Part shown: positions 21,824 through 33,107 of the stretch, piece after piece
Layout of the letters: the number at the start of each line of letters is the position of its first letter
Numbering within the stretch: position 1 is the stretch's first letter
The notes under the pieces: model-generated
The model's input: only the letters and a program-made list of their open reading frames with translations
What the model was told of the DNA's origin: nothing
The model's database searches: none
Position numbers and translations under genes: made by a program
NCBI GenBank assembly: GCA_963843745.1
Contig: CAWJLP010000021.1
Span: 496,001-560,000 of the forward strand
Length of the DNA stretch: 64,000 bases
From: Trebonia sp963843745
Lineage (GTDB): Bacteria; Actinomycetota; Actinomycetes; Streptosporangiales; Streptosporangiaceae
Direction: 5' to 3'

Positions 21824-23875
21824 ATGACAGCAACCGCGCAAGGCGCCGCCCCGGCGGCCGGGGGCATGAACGGCCTCTGGCGACGGCAGCTCGACCACTA
21901 CCCGGACACCCGGCCTCGGATGACCTACCTGGCCATCGTGGTGCTCGCCACGATTGCGCTCTACTACGCGTTCTACATCCCTGGCGCGGTATCCCCGTCG
22001 ATCATCGCCCACTTCGGGATGACCTTTAGCACCTACGTGTACCTGATCGTGATCGCCAACGCCGTCGGCGCCTTCGGCTCGCTCGCCGCGGGCCTGGCCG
22101 ACCGGTGGGGCCGCGCCAACCTGGTGGCCTACGGCCTGGTCCTCGTCGGCCTGCTGGTCCTCTTCGGTATCCCGAACGCGGGCAGCACGTTCACCTACGG
22201 CCTGCTGTTCGCCATCATCGGGGCCGTCGAGGGCGTCATCCTCGTCGCCACTCCCGCGCTGGTGCGCGACTTTTCGCCGCAGCTCGGCCGGGCCTCCGCG
22301 ATGGGGTTCTGGACCCTCGGGCCGGTCCTCGGCAGCCTGGTGGTCGCCGTGGTGTCCAGCAACACGCTCAGCCACCTCCCCGCCTGGCAGGACCAGTTCA
22401 TCATCTGCGGCATCGTGATCCTCGTCGTCGCCGCGATCGCCGTGATCGGGCTGCGCGAGCTCTCGCCGCAGCTGCGCGACCAGCTCATGGTGTCTATGCG
22501 CGACCGCGCGCTGATCGAGGCACGGGCCCGCGGCCTCGACGTCAAGACCCTGACGGAGCACCCGTGGCGGCAGATGCTGCGCCTGGACATCATCGGCTCG
22601 GCGTTCGCGATCTCGGTGTTCCTGCTGTTCTACTACACGGCGGTCGGCTTCTTCACCGTGTACTTCACCTCGCTATTCAACTTCACGCTGTCGACCGCCA
22701 ACAGCATCGGGAACTGGTTCTGGGCATTCGACGCGGCGGCCCTGATCATCATCGGGATCATCTCCAACCGGGTCGGGGTCCGCAAGCCGTTCATGGTGCT
22801 CGGCGCGGTCGGCGCGATCGTCATGACGATCGTCTTCCTCAACCTGGGCCACGGCACCACATACGCTACGTTCGCCCTGGTCATCAGCATCCTGGCGGTG
22901 TTCCTCGCGATCGCGTACGCGCCGTGGATGGCCAGCTACACCGAGACCATCGAGAAGCACAACCCGGCGCTGACCGCGACCGGCCTGGCCGTCTGGGGCT
23001 GGATCATCCGCGCGGTCATCGCCATTTCGCTCCTCATCCTGCCGGCCGTGGTCAGCTCGATGACGCCGCTGGTCACCTACGGCACGCAGGTCGCCACGCT
23101 GTCCGCCAAGTACGCCCCGGAACTGGCCTTCGCGCAGAGCCACCCGGCCGTCGTGGCAGCCGCCCAGAAGGTACCCCCGGCGGTCGTGGCCACCGCGCAG
23201 TCGATCCCGCCGACGGTCCTGGTCACCGCGCAGAAGATCCCGCCCGCGGTCCTGGCCACCGCGCAGGCGAACGCGACGCAGCTCGCGAACGCGCAGAAGT
23301 TCGCGCCAGAACTCGCCGTGATCCAGGCCCACCCGGCGCTGTTCGCCAGGCTGGCCACCTACAAGAACCCGGCTACGATCCCGCCGTCGCTGGTGGCCCA
23401 GGCGGTCGCTGCCGCCGGAGGCGGCGCCAAGGGCCTGCAGATCCTGACCACGATCTCGGCCAACCAGGCGGCCATCGCCGGCGTGATCGCGGCCGCGCCC
23501 GCGCTGACGACCATCGCCCCGTACGCGGCGGACCTGACGACCATCGCGCCGTACTCGGCGCAGCTGACGACCATCGCCCCGTACTCGACGGAGCTGGCCA
23601 TCATGGCTCCCTACTCGGCGCAGCTGACCGCGCTGTCCAAGGTGCCGGCGGCGGACCTCGCGTACCTCAAGGCGCACGGCTCTGATGTCGTCAGCGCCGC
23701 GGCCGCGGCGCCCGGGCAGTGGAAGAACTGGTGGTGGGTCTGTGTCGGCGGCGAGGTGGTCTTCATCCCGCTGATCCTGCTGATGGCAGGCCGGTGGAGC
23801 CCGCGGCGCGCCCGCGAGGACACCGCCGAGCACGAGCGGCTCGTGCAGGACGAGATGGCGAAGCTGCAGGCGTAG
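21824..23875 (+). CDS. MFS transporter with a repeat-rich extracytoplasmic insertion before its last helix
   Basis: The 683-residue protein has an ordinary MFS body (helix 1 TYLAIVVLATIALYYAFYIP; motif A-like AAGLADRWGRANLVAYG; about 11 helices by residue 415). About 220 residues then precede a final helix (WWWVCVGGEVVFIPLILLMA). This insertion carries decapeptide repeats (PPAVVATAQSI, PPTVLVTAQKI, PPAVLATAQAN) and later TTIAPY-type repeats (LTTIAPYAAD, LTTIAPYSAQ, LTTIAPYSTE, LAIMAPYSAQ). It is Ala-rich and probably extended or coiled outside the membrane. Ordinary MFS proteins are 400-450 residues. ATG 21824 (GGGG about 8 bases upstream) is preferred to GTG 21800. The substrate is unknown. 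Confidence 0.85.
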   Translation: MTATAQGAAPAAGGMNGLWRRQLDHYPDTRPRMTYLAIVVLATIALYYAFYIPGAVSPSIIAHFGMTFSTYVYLIVIANAVGAFGSLAAGLADRWGRANLVAYGLVLVGLLVLFGIPNAGSTFTYGLLFAIIGAVEGVILVATPALVRDFSPQLGRASAMGFWTLGPVLGSLVVAVVSSNTLSHLPAWQDQFIICGIVILVVAAIAVIGLRELSPQLRDQLMVSMRDRALIEARARGLDVKTLTEHPWRQMLRLDIIGSAFAISVFLLFYYTAVGFFTVYFTSLFNFTLSTANSIGNWFWAFDAAALIIIGIISNRVGVRKPFMVLGAVGAIVMTIVFLNLGHGTTYATFALVISILAVFLAIAYAPWMASYTETIEKHNPALTATGLAVWGWIIRAVIAISLLILPAVVSSMTPLVTYGTQVATLSAKYAPELAFAQSHPAVVAAAQKVPPAVVATAQSIPPTVLVTAQKIPPAVLATAQANATQLANAQKFAPELAVIQAHPALFARLATYKNPATIPPSLVAQAVAAAGGGAKGLQILTTISANQAAIAGVIAAAPALTTIAPYAADLTTIAPYSAQLTTIAPYSTELAIMAPYSAQLTALSKVPAADLAYLKAHGSDVVSAAAAAPGQWKNWWWVCVGGEVVFIPLILLMAGRWSPRRAREDTAEHERLVQDEMAKLQA

Positions 23876-23891
23876 CCGGATCGCTGACGAC

Positions 23892-23924
23892 GCCGGTCGC
23901 TGACACAGGGTGTCAGCGACCGGC
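23892..23924. terminator. bidirectional hairpin terminator
   Basis: GCCGGTCGCTGACAC (23892-23906) and GTGTCAGCGACCGGC (23910-23924) form a perfect 15-bp stem with the three-base loop AGG. It separates the convergent MFS gene and purine catabolism operon. Confidence 0.85.
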
Positions 23925-23987
23925 GCGTAGCGTCAGGTCCCCCCCGCCGGAGGTCCGCAACGCCGCCCGCGGCTGCCTGGAGAAGGT

Positions 23988-25316
23988 CTAGGTCCAGGCC
24001 AGGCCCGCGTCCGGGGTGCCGTCGGCGAGGGAGGGTCCCTGGCGGACCACGCCCTGCGTCCACACGCCGGCCACGTCCGCCGGCGTGGCCAGGGAGAAGA
24101 TCCTGGCCAGCGCGTCGGTCGTATCGCGGGCGTGCTTGAGGTTCACCGCCAGCGTGCTGCCCGCGGCCGGCCGCAGCCATACGGCGTCGAAGTCCTTGCC
24201 CACCGAGAAGTCACCCACCCGGTCGTCCAGCCCGAGCGCCCGGGCGCCGGCCCGCGTCGCCAGGTAGAGCAGGTGGACGGGCGTCAGGTTCATCCCGCCG
24301 GCGCCCAGCATCTGCTGGATGAAGTAGGCCTGCAGCGCCTCCTTGGGCACGAACAGGCCCGCTCCCGCGCCCACGTCGGACCCGAGTGCGATGCCGATGC
24401 CGTGCTCGACGTGCCTGCGCAGCGGGAACAGCCCGCTGCCCAGCGCGCAGTTGCTGGTCGGGCAGTGCGCGACGGAGGCCCCGTGCTCGGCGAGCATCGC
24501 GAGCTCGGCGTCGCTGGGGTGGACGTTGTGGGCGAAGACGCTGCGCCTGGTGACCAGGCCATGCTGACGGTAGGTGTCCAGGTAGTGCCGGGCGCCGGGG
24601 AACAGCCCGGCCACCGCGGCGACCTCGGCGACGTTCTCGTTGACGTGCGAGGTGAACCAGACGCCTGCCTGGAGCAGCTGTGCGCAGACGTCGAGCATCT
24701 CGTTCGACGCGGACAGCGAGAACCGCGGCGTGACCGCGTACCGCAGCCGGCCGCGGCCATGCCAGCGGCCGATCAGGTCTGTGCTGTCGGCCAGCGCCGT
24801 CCGCGGTGTGTGCAGGAGATCGGGAGGCAGGATCCGGTCGCTGAGCACCAGGCCCGAGGTGATGTTCAGGCCGCCGTGCTCAGCCGCGGCGAACAGCTCC
24901 TCCATGGCGGACGCGAAGTGCGATCCGAACACGAGCGCGCTAGTCGTTCCCGAGGCGAGCAAGCCGCCGAGAAACTCGTCAGCCACCTCGCGCGCGTACG
25001 CCCGGCTGGCGAGCTTGCTCTCCTCTGGCAGGGCACATCGCTCGAGCCAGTCCAGCAGCGGCATGCCCAGCCCGCCGATCGCGCGGATCTGGGGGAAGTG
25101 GGCGTGCGCGTCGACGAAACCGGGCACGAGCATCCCGTCCGGCAGCCGGGTCACCGGCTCGCCGGGGTACTCGGCGCACAGCGCGGCCAGCGTGCCCCGG
25201 GCGCAGATGACGCCCTCGCGGACGCAGACGGCGCCGGCCTCCGCCAGCGCATCGGCCGGGTCGCCGTCGAACGGGTCACCCGGCGTGTCGACGATCGCGC
25301 CGGCATAGATGGTCAC
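23988..25316 (-). CDS. guaD: guanine deaminase
   Basis: This 442-residue amidohydrolase converts guanine to xanthine. Metal-site motifs appear in order: GFVDAHAHFPQIRAIG (HxH at about residues 67-69), WFTSHVNENVAEVAA, SVFAHNVHPSD, and IALGSDVGAGAGLFV with the catalytic Asp. The HFPQ signature distinguishes guanine deaminases from related hydrolases. It starts with GTG 25316, overlapping the last base of the xdhC-type stop (TAGTG), as the last gene of the operon. Its product is the substrate of the xanthine dehydrogenase encoded upstream. A hairpin at 23892-23924 lies about 65 bases beyond its stop. Confidence 0.92.
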   Translation of the reverse strand: MTIYAGAIVDTPGDPFDGDPADALAEAGAVCVREGVICARGTLAALCAEYPGEPVTRLPDGMLVPGFVDAHAHFPQIRAIGGLGMPLLDWLERCALPEESKLASRAYAREVADEFLGGLLASGTTSALVFGSHFASAMEELFAAAEHGGLNITSGLVLSDRILPPDLLHTPRTALADSTDLIGRWHGRGRLRYAVTPRFSLSASNEMLDVCAQLLQAGVWFTSHVNENVAEVAAVAGLFPGARHYLDTYRQHGLVTRRSVFAHNVHPSDAELAMLAEHGASVAHCPTSNCALGSGLFPLRRHVEHGIGIALGSDVGAGAGLFVPKEALQAYFIQQMLGAGGMNLTPVHLLYLATRAGARALGLDDRVGDFSVGKDFDAVWLRPAAGSTLAVNLKHARDTTDALARIFSLATPADVAGVWTQGVVRQGPSLADGTPDAGLAWT

Positions 25317-26137
25317 TAGGTGGTCACCCTGCTTACCAGCCCGGCCGTGAGCGTGGGCAGCAGGGCGGCGGCGACCGCGACGGCGATCACGGCCGGGTCC
25401 TTGCCCGTGATCCCCGGCTGGCCGATCGGGCAGGTGATCCGGCCGATCGCCGCCGGACTGTGCCCCGCGGCGGCGAGCTGGGCCTGGAACCTGGTCCACT
25501 TCACGCTCGAGCCGATCAGGCCGATGCTGCCCAGCGGCTGGCCGAGCCGCAGGGCCGCGTCGCACAAGGCGTAGTCCTCCGCGTGATCGTGCGTCGCGAT
25601 CACGACGTTCGCCCCCCCGGGCAGCTGCTCGAGCACCTGCTCGCCGAGCAGCGTGTGGCGGATGCTGACGTCAGCGGTGCCGTCGATCACGTCCGCGAGC
25701 CGGACCCGGTCCAGCTGCTCGGCGCGCGAGTCCACCAGCAGCAGCTGGACCGGCAGCCGGGACAGGATCCTGGCCAGCTCGTAGCCGACATGCCCGATCC
25801 CGAACAGGGCGACGACGGGACGGACCGCGAGCGGCTCGAGCAGGATCCGGACGGAACCGCCGCAGCACTGGCGGCCGTGCTCGGTGTGCGCGTGCGGGTT
25901 GAGCTGCAGCTCACACGTCTGCGGCTCGGCGCCCCCTGACGAAATCAGGTCCCTGGCGCGGACGACGGCCGTCGCCTCCAGGTTGCCACCGCCCACGCTG
26001 CCCCAGCTGGCCTCCCGGCTCACCACCATCTTGGCGCCGGCCTCGCGGGGCGCGTGGCCGCGCACCTCGATGACGGTCACCAGCACGCCAGGCTCCCTGT
26101 TGTCCCGCAGCTGCTGCACGGCCCTGAGCCAGTCCAT
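25316..26137 (-). CDS. xdhC: XdhC family molybdenum cofactor insertion protein
   Basis: This 273-residue protein has both XdhC domains. The N-terminal XdhC_CoxI domain includes GHAPREAGAKMVVS, GSVGGGNLEA and HGRQCCGGSVRILLE (about residues 5-105). The C-terminal Rossmann domain includes VVALFGIGHVGYELARIL, VIATHDHAEDYALCDAAL and ITCPIGQPGITGKDPAVIAVA. In Rhodobacter, XdhC binds Mo-cofactor, aids sulfuration and inserts it into XdhB. It sits 1 base after xdhB and overlaps guaD, so it is part of the operon. Confidence 0.93.
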   Translation of the reverse strand: MDWLRAVQQLRDNREPGVLVTVIEVRGHAPREAGAKMVVSREASWGSVGGGNLEATAVVRARDLISSGGAEPQTCELQLNPHAHTEHGRQCCGGSVRILLEPLAVRPVVALFGIGHVGYELARILSRLPVQLLLVDSRAEQLDRVRLADVIDGTADVSIRHTLLGEQVLEQLPGGANVVIATHDHAEDYALCDAALRLGQPLGSIGLIGSSVKWTRFQAQLAAAGHSPAAIGRITCPIGQPGITGKDPAVIAVAVAAALLPTLTAGLVSRVTT

Positions 26138-26138
26138 C

Positions 26139-28516
26139 TCACACCCCCACGTACGCCGGGGCGGGCTGCTCGGACGGCGCCGCGTCGCGCGCGGCCCGGA
26201 CCGCCCAGTAGACGGCCTCCGGCGTGGCCGGGCTGGCCAGCGTGACGCTCCATCCGGCCGGGCCGAACGCGCCGACCGCCTGCCGCAGCGCCTCGCGCAC
26301 GCTGAACGCCTCCATCAGCGGCGGCTCGCCGACCGCCTTCGAGCCGTACACCACGCCCGATTCCGTCGCCCGCTCGAACAGGTGCACGTTGAACTCCTCG
26401 GGCATCTCCGAGAAGCTCGGGATCTTGTAGGTGCTGGCGGCCTGGGTGTTCAGCCGGCCCCGGTTCTGCCCGTCGGTCTCGTCCCAGAGCAGTTCCTCCA
26501 GCGTCAGCCATCCGACGCCCTGCACGAAACCGCCCTCGATCTGGCCCAGGTCGACCAGCGGGGACAGGCTGTCGCCGACGTCGTGCACGATGTCCGCCCG
26601 CCGCAGCCGGTACGCGCCGGTGAACCCGTCCACCTCGACCTCGGCCGCCGCCGCGCCGTACGCGAAGTACTTGAACGGCTCGCCCTGCATCCGCTCGGCG
26701 TCCCAGTGCAGCCCCTCCGTCCGGTAGAAGCCGGCCGCCCACAGCTGGACGCGCCGCATGTACGCGTCACGCACGAGCTCGGGCCAGGCGACCTGCCGGT
26801 CGCCGGCGCCCAGGCCGGTGACCATGCCGTCAGCGAAGCGCACGTCCTCGGCGGGCACACCGAGCCGTCCGGCGGCCACGACGGCCAGCCGCTCGCGGAC
26901 CTGGTCGCAGGCGTTCTTGACCGCGCCGCCGTTGAGGTCGGCTCCCGCGCTGGCCGCGGTGGCCGAGGTGTTCGGCACCTTGTCGGTGCGGGTCGGCGCG
27001 AGCCGCACCGCCGCCATTGGCACGCCGAGCGCGGTGGCGGCGACCTGGATCATCTTGGTGTGCAGGCCCTGCCCCATCTCGGTACCGCCGTGACTGATCA
27101 GCACCGAGCCGTCCTTGTAGACGTGTACCAGCGCCCCGGCCTGGTTGAACGCGGTGAGGTTGAACGAGATGCCGAACTTGACCGGGGTGATCGCGAGCCC
27201 GCGCTTGGTGTCCGGGTGGGCCGCGTTGAACGCTGTCACCGCGGCCTGCCGCCGGTCGAAGTCGCTGCGGTCGGCGCACAGCGACCAGATCGCCTCCAGC
27301 CGCTCGGCGTGCCGCACGGGCTGTCCGTACGGCGTCGCCTGACCGGGCCGGTAGAAGTTCCGGCGGCGCAGCTCGTGCGGTTCGACGCCGAGCGCGGGCG
27401 CACAGCGGCCGAGGATGTCCTCGATGACGATCATGCCCTGCGGACCGCCGAAGCCGCGGAACGCGGTGTTCGACTGCCGGTTGGTCTTGGCGACGCGGCC
27501 GTGGACCTCGATGTCGGGAATCCAGTACGCGTTCTCGATGTGGCACAGGGCGCGGGCCAGCACGGGTTCTGACAGGTCCAGGCTCCAGCCGCCGTTGCTG
27601 GTCAGCGTGGCGCGCAGCGCGCACAGCCGCTTCCCGGCGTCGAAGGCCGCCTCCCAGGTCGCGAAGAACGGGTGCCGCTTGCCGGTCATCGTGATGTCCT
27701 GGGTGCGGTTGAGCCGCAGGCTCACCGGGTGCCCGGTCAGCGTGGCCCCGAGCGCCGCGATCGCGGCCAGCCCGTGCGGCTGGAACTCCTTGCCGCCGAA
27801 ACCGCCGCCCATGCGCAGGCACTGCACGGTGACCTGGTGCGCTGGCACGCCGAGCACGTGGGCCACGATGTCCTGGGTCTCCGTCGGGTGCTGCGTACTG
27901 GACTGGACGAAGATCTGGCCGCTGGAGTCGACGAGGGCCAGCGCGGCCTGGGTCTCCAGGTAGAAGTGCTCCTGGCCGCCGATCTCGAGTTCGCCGCTGA
28001 ACCGGTAGGCGCCCCTGTCCAGCGCGGCGGCCGCGTCACCGCGGCTGACCGTGCGGTGCTCGCCCTGGTAGCTGCCGGCCATGATCGCGTCGCGGATGGT
28101 GATCAGCGCGGGCAGCGGTTCGTAGTCGGCCTCGATCCTGGCCGCCCCCTGCCGGGCCGCTTCCAGGGTCTCGCCCAGTACCCAGCAGACCGCGTGGCCG
28201 TGGTACATGACCTCACTGGGGAACAGCGGCTCGTCATGCTTCTCCCCGGCGTCGTTCAGGCCGGGCACGTCGGCGGCGGTCAGCACCCGGACCACGCCCG
28301 GCACCTCGTAGGCGGCCGCCACGCGCAGGCCGGTGAGGCGGGCGTGAGCGTGCGGCGCCTGGACCGGCCAGGCGTGCAGGGTGCCGAGCGTGCGGCCGAT
28401 GAGGTCGTTCGTGTACAGCGCGGCCCCGGTCACGTGCAGGTCGGCGCTCTCGTGGGACACCTCAAGGCCGACCACGGGCTTATCCGGCCGGTCCGCCAGC
28501 GGTCCGTACCCCTTGC

Positions 28517-28520
<4 letters not shown>
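26139..28520 (-). CDS. xdhB: xanthine dehydrogenase molybdopterin-binding subunit
   Basis: This 793-residue large subunit carries the Mo site. Motifs include the substrate-channel domain with GQEHFYLETQAA, the Mo-cofactor loops CLRMGGGFGGKEFQ (about residue 235) and NTAFRGFGGPQGM (about 362), and the C-terminal VGEPPLMEAFSVREAL, whose Glu is the catalytic base in this family. Adjacent FeS/FAD and XdhC genes, plus urate oxidase and guanine deaminase in the same operon, identify the substrate as hypoxanthine or xanthine. The ATG at 28520 overlaps the xdhA stop (ATGA). Length is normal for split Rhodobacter-type enzymes. Confidence 0.93.
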
Positions 28521-30019
<1,499 letters not shown>

Positions 30020-30067
30020 CGCACACGCTCCAGGGACAACTCTGTCTCTCTACCGACGATAACGCCG

Positions 30068-30958
30068 TCAGAAGCCCGGAATGGCCTGCCAGGCCCGGCC
30101 GGGACCGGGCGCGTCGTCGCGGGTCACGGTGCCTTCGATCAGGCCGTACGGGCGGTCCGCGGCGTAGTACACCTCGTTGTCGTTCGGCAGCCCGAACGGG
30201 CTCAGGTCGACGAGGAAGTGATGCTTGTTCGGCATCGACATCCGGATCTCGGCCACCTCAGGGTGCGCCTCGAGCGCCTGCTCGCCCATGGAGTAGAGGG
30301 TCTGCTGAAGAGCCAGGCTGTGCTTGGCGGCGAACGACTCGATCAGGATGCGCCGCATGTCGGCGTAGCTCTTGTCCCAGTCCACGTCGGTGCCCGCGTA
30401 CCGCCAGCGCGCGGTGACGGCGGTGGCCAGGATGCGGTCCCTGGTCTCCTGCAGCGAGGTGTACCGGTCGCGCGGGAAACCCCAGAACTCCGACCCGGTC
30501 GACTTGAGCACCACCAGGTCGGTCAGGCCCGAGACCACCCAGGCCTGCTCTCCGTCGATCGTGACGTCCGTGGTCCTGGTGCCGCCCCCGGCCCGCGTGA
30601 AGGCGTGCCCGTGCTCGGCGCCGTCCGCCACGATCCGGTCCCAGCCGTACTCCTGAATGCTGATCTTCGCGCCGGTCACCCACTCGAAGCTGTCCGTGAA
30701 ATGCCTGCCAAGGCGCAACGCGAACGTCTCGATCTCTGCTATCCCGTACTGCTGGGCGAAGGCGTAGACGGTGTTCTTCTGGGTGTCGGTGGCGACGACC
30801 TTCGAGTTGTCGCCGCGCAGGTGAGCGTCGGCGAAGTCGCCGCGCAGGGCGCTCGACACGTTCAGGTCCCTGACCTGGTGCCGGTCGCCGTCGCGGGTGA
30901 CGTGGACCAGGCGGACTTCCGCCTTGCCGTACTGGTTGTCGCCGAAGGTGATGGCCAT
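30068..30958 (-). CDS. pucL: urate oxidase (uricase)
   Basis: This 296-residue cofactor-free oxidase converts urate to 5-hydroxyisourate. It has duplicated T-fold halves: ITFGDNQYGKAEVRLVHVTR, LRGDNSKVVATDTQKNTVYA (catalytic Lys/Thr pair region), ETFALRLGRHF, LKSTGSEFWGFPRDRYT and IRMSMPNKHHFLVDLSPFG. GGAG is spaced 6 bases from ATG 30958; GTG 30964 is less likely. It is the promoter-proximal gene of uricase-xdhA-xdhB-xdhC-guaD. Genes for hydroxyisourate hydrolase, OHCU decarboxylase and allantoinase are not in this window. Confidence 0.94.
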   Translation of the reverse strand: MAITFGDNQYGKAEVRLVHVTRDGDRHQVRDLNVSSALRGDFADAHLRGDNSKVVATDTQKNTVYAFAQQYGIAEIETFALRLGRHFTDSFEWVTGAKISIQEYGWDRIVADGAEHGHAFTRAGGGTRTTDVTIDGEQAWVVSGLTDLVVLKSTGSEFWGFPRDRYTSLQETRDRILATAVTARWRYAGTDVDWDKSYADMRRILIESFAAKHSLALQQTLYSMGEQALEAHPEVAEIRMSMPNKHHFLVDLSPFGLPNDNEVYYAADRPYGLIEGTVTRDDAPGPGRAWQAIPGF

Positions 30959-31091
30959 GATCACTCCGCGATCTCTCGTCCGCTCATCTCCTCATCGTGC
31001 TGCAGCGATGCCGCGTGCGCCATGTCATGCCGCACGCCATGCCGTGTCCGGATGCTGGTGCCGGCGCCGCGCAGCGCGCCGTACTGACGCT

Positions 31092-31097
31092 CATACT
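31092..31097 (+). promoter_or_regulatory. -10 candidate for the phosphotransferase gene
   Basis: CATACT ends 6 bases before ATG 31104, the common leaderless spacing of this window. Confidence 0.4.
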
Positions 31098-31103
31098 GGG
31101 ACG

Positions 31104-32003
31104 ATGGCCGCGAACCGGATGCCCGCCGCCGACGTCGACATTTCCGCTGATCTGGTGCGGCGGCTGCTCGCCAGCCAGCACCCGGATCTCGCCACGCTGC
31201 CGGTCGAGTTCCTGGCCAACGGGTGGGACAACGCGCTGTTCCGGCTGGGGAGTGAGCTGGTCGTCCGGATGCCGCGCCGCCAGCTCGGCGCGACGATCAT
31301 CGAGCACGAGCAGCGGTGGCTGCCATCGCTGGCACCCCGGCTTCCGCTTCCGGTTCCCTATCCAGAACGGACCGGTCACTCCGCCCTCGGCTACCCCTAC
31401 TCGTGGAGCGTGGTGCCCTACATCGCGGGGACGCCCGCGGCCGACGAGGAACCGGGGGACCTTGACTCGGCGGCCGTGGCGGCCGCCGTCGGCGGATTCC
31501 TTGGCGCGCTGCACGTGCCCGCGCCGCCGGACGCGCCGGTCAACCCGTTCCGTGGCGGGCCGCTGGCCGGACGCGCGCCTAATCTTGTGTCCAGCCTCGG
31601 GCTGCTCGAGGGCGCGGTGGACCGGGATCTCGTGGTGCGCTCGTGGGAGTCCGCGCTGGCGGCGCCCGGCTATGACGGCCCGCCGCGGTGGCTGCACGGC
31701 GACCTGCACCCGGCCAACATCCTGGTCCTCGATGGCCAGGTCAGCGGGGTCATCGACTTCGGGGACATCACGTCGGGGGATCCGGCCACGGACCTCGCGG
31801 TGGCGTGGATGCTGCTGCCCCTCGCGCGGCACGGCGCTTTCCGCGCGGCGTACGAGGCCGCCGGCGGACCGGCCGGCGACGCCCTGTGGCGGCGCGCCCG
31901 CGGCTGGGCGCTGAACCTCGCGGTCGTCTTCCTGGCCCACTCGGCGGACAACCCGCAAATACGATCCGTTGGCCGCCGCACCCTCCGGGCCGTCCTGGGT
32001 TAG
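31104..32003 (+). CDS. aminoglycoside phosphotransferase (APH) family protein
   Basis: This 299-residue small-molecule kinase fold has the N-lobe strand PVEFLANGWDNALFRLG, the lysine-equivalent region ELVVRMPRR, the catalytic loop WLHGDLHPANILV (Asp at about residue 197) and the metal-binding VSGVIDFGDITSGDPATDLA. It is complete for the APH/choline kinase superfamily. Such genes phosphorylate antibiotics, macrolides, choline or sugars; without close homologue evidence resistance should not be assumed. It is divergent from the uricase operon and overlaps the convergent acyltransferase gene end by 4 bases. Confidence 0.9.
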   Translation: MAANRMPAADVDISADLVRRLLASQHPDLATLPVEFLANGWDNALFRLGSELVVRMPRRQLGATIIEHEQRWLPSLAPRLPLPVPYPERTGHSALGYPYSWSVVPYIAGTPAADEEPGDLDSAAVAAAVGGFLGALHVPAPPDAPVNPFRGGPLAGRAPNLVSSLGLLEGAVDRDLVVRSWESALAAPGYDGPPRWLHGDLHPANILVLDGQVSGVIDFGDITSGDPATDLAVAWMLLPLARHGAFRAAYEAAGGPAGDALWRRARGWALNLAVVFLAHSADNPQIRSVGRRTLRAVLG

Positions 32004-33097
32004 TGTCCGCGCCCGCTGCGCGCCAGCCGGTACTTCGCCCGCAGCCAGCCGGCTGCGCTATGCAAAACCGGGTGCCGCCTGACGACGTCGATCACCTGCT
32101 GGCGGGCGGCCGCCCGCGCCCGGGGGGCCGTCGCGAGCACCGCCCCGCGGAACGAGCCCGTGGTGACAATGCCGACGCCAACGAAAAGGTCACCGTTCTT
32201 CAGCTCATCCTTATAGCGCTGGAGACCGGTGCCCATGTCGATCACGCGAACACCCGCGGCCGGCGTGAACTCGGCCATGCGCAGGTGCATGATGAGCCCG
32301 GCCGAATACCGGCTGAACTCTGTGTCATACGCCGGGAACCAGTGGGCGAGGGTATCGCCGCCGCGCAGTCCGAAGTGCGCGGCGATCGGAACATCGGCCG
32401 CGTACAGCACGGAGAAGAGGCCGCTGAAGGAGTCGCCGCGGGTGCTGAACAGCGCTTCGATCAAGCCGGTTACCCACGACCACGCGAAAATGTCGAACTG
32501 CCCGGTCCGCCGGTACTGCGCTGATTTCCAGGAGAGCAGAGTGCGGAAAGCGCTGGCGTCGTCTGAATCAGCGACGAAACGAAGCTCGCCCGTCTCACGT
32601 TCCAGCTTCCGTGCTTTGCGCTCTATGTTCTTGCAGAACTGCGGGGCCTGAGCGCCGAGCTTTTCATAGTAGGCATCGAATCCGTTGGACAGGTCGATGA
32701 TCGGCGAGCGCTCCACGCCTGTCCGGTACCGTTCAAACGGCTGTTGCGAAGCCTCAAGATGATCAAAACGCCACGCGGGGAGCCCGCATCCTCGCACCAG
32801 TTCGCGCGCGTCCCACTGGACGCCAGGAGCGTGGATGAGGCCCTGGCAGTCGGTCATCCCTGCCGCGATGGGCAGCCCTGCCCCGAGCCTGCCCCGCTCA
32901 AAAGGGAAAAACCCTGCGACGTCAGGCCCGTCGCTCAGAACGGCGACTCGTGCGCCCGGCCGGAATTCACCAACGGCGATCGTAAACTCCGGGGAAAGAA
33001 ACGGGCTGGCGAGAGAAGGCGTACTGGACTGCATGCCACGCCAGGAGGCGATGTCGTCCGGCCCCAATTCGCCCGGGCGCACGACGGAAACCCGCAT
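32000..33097 (-). CDS. GNAT superfamily acyltransferase of the CelD/BcsL (Acetyltransf_6) type
   Basis: This 365-residue protein has two GNAT-like halves. The N-terminal half has SPFLSPEFTIAVGEFRPGAR and PFERGRLGAGLPIAAGM. The central segment is FCKNIERKARKLERETGELR. The C-terminal GNAT domain has LYAADVPIAAHFGLRGGDTL, HWFPAYDTEFSRYSAGLIM and VIDMGTGLQRYKDELKNGD, the usual CelD pattern ending at YK. Relatives act in extracellular polysaccharide or FemAB-like acylation. AGGAG precedes ATG 33097. The gene contains runs such as AAAAGGGAAAAA and looks lower in GC than its neighbours, so horizontal gain is possible. Confidence 0.82.
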   Translation of the reverse strand: MRVSVVRPGELGPDDIASWRGMQSSTPSLASPFLSPEFTIAVGEFRPGARVAVLSDGPDVAGFFPFERGRLGAGLPIAAGMTDCQGLIHAPGVQWDARELVRGCGLPAWRFDHLEASQQPFERYRTGVERSPIIDLSNGFDAYYEKLGAQAPQFCKNIERKARKLERETGELRFVADSDDASAFRTLLSWKSAQYRRTGQFDIFAWSWVTGLIEALFSTRGDSFSGLFSVLYAADVPIAAHFGLRGGDTLAHWFPAYDTEFSRYSAGLIMHLRMAEFTPAAGVRVIDMGTGLQRYKDELKNGDLFVGVGIVTTGSFRGAVLATAPRARAAARQQVIDVVRRHPVLHSAAGWLRAKYRLARSGRGH

Positions 33098-33107
33098 TTC
33101 GCAGCTC

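Noticed and set aside
31104..32003. Annotation as an antibiotic resistance gene
   Set aside because: The APH fold is shared by many kinases for sugars, choline and other metabolites; no evidence here points to a drug substrate.
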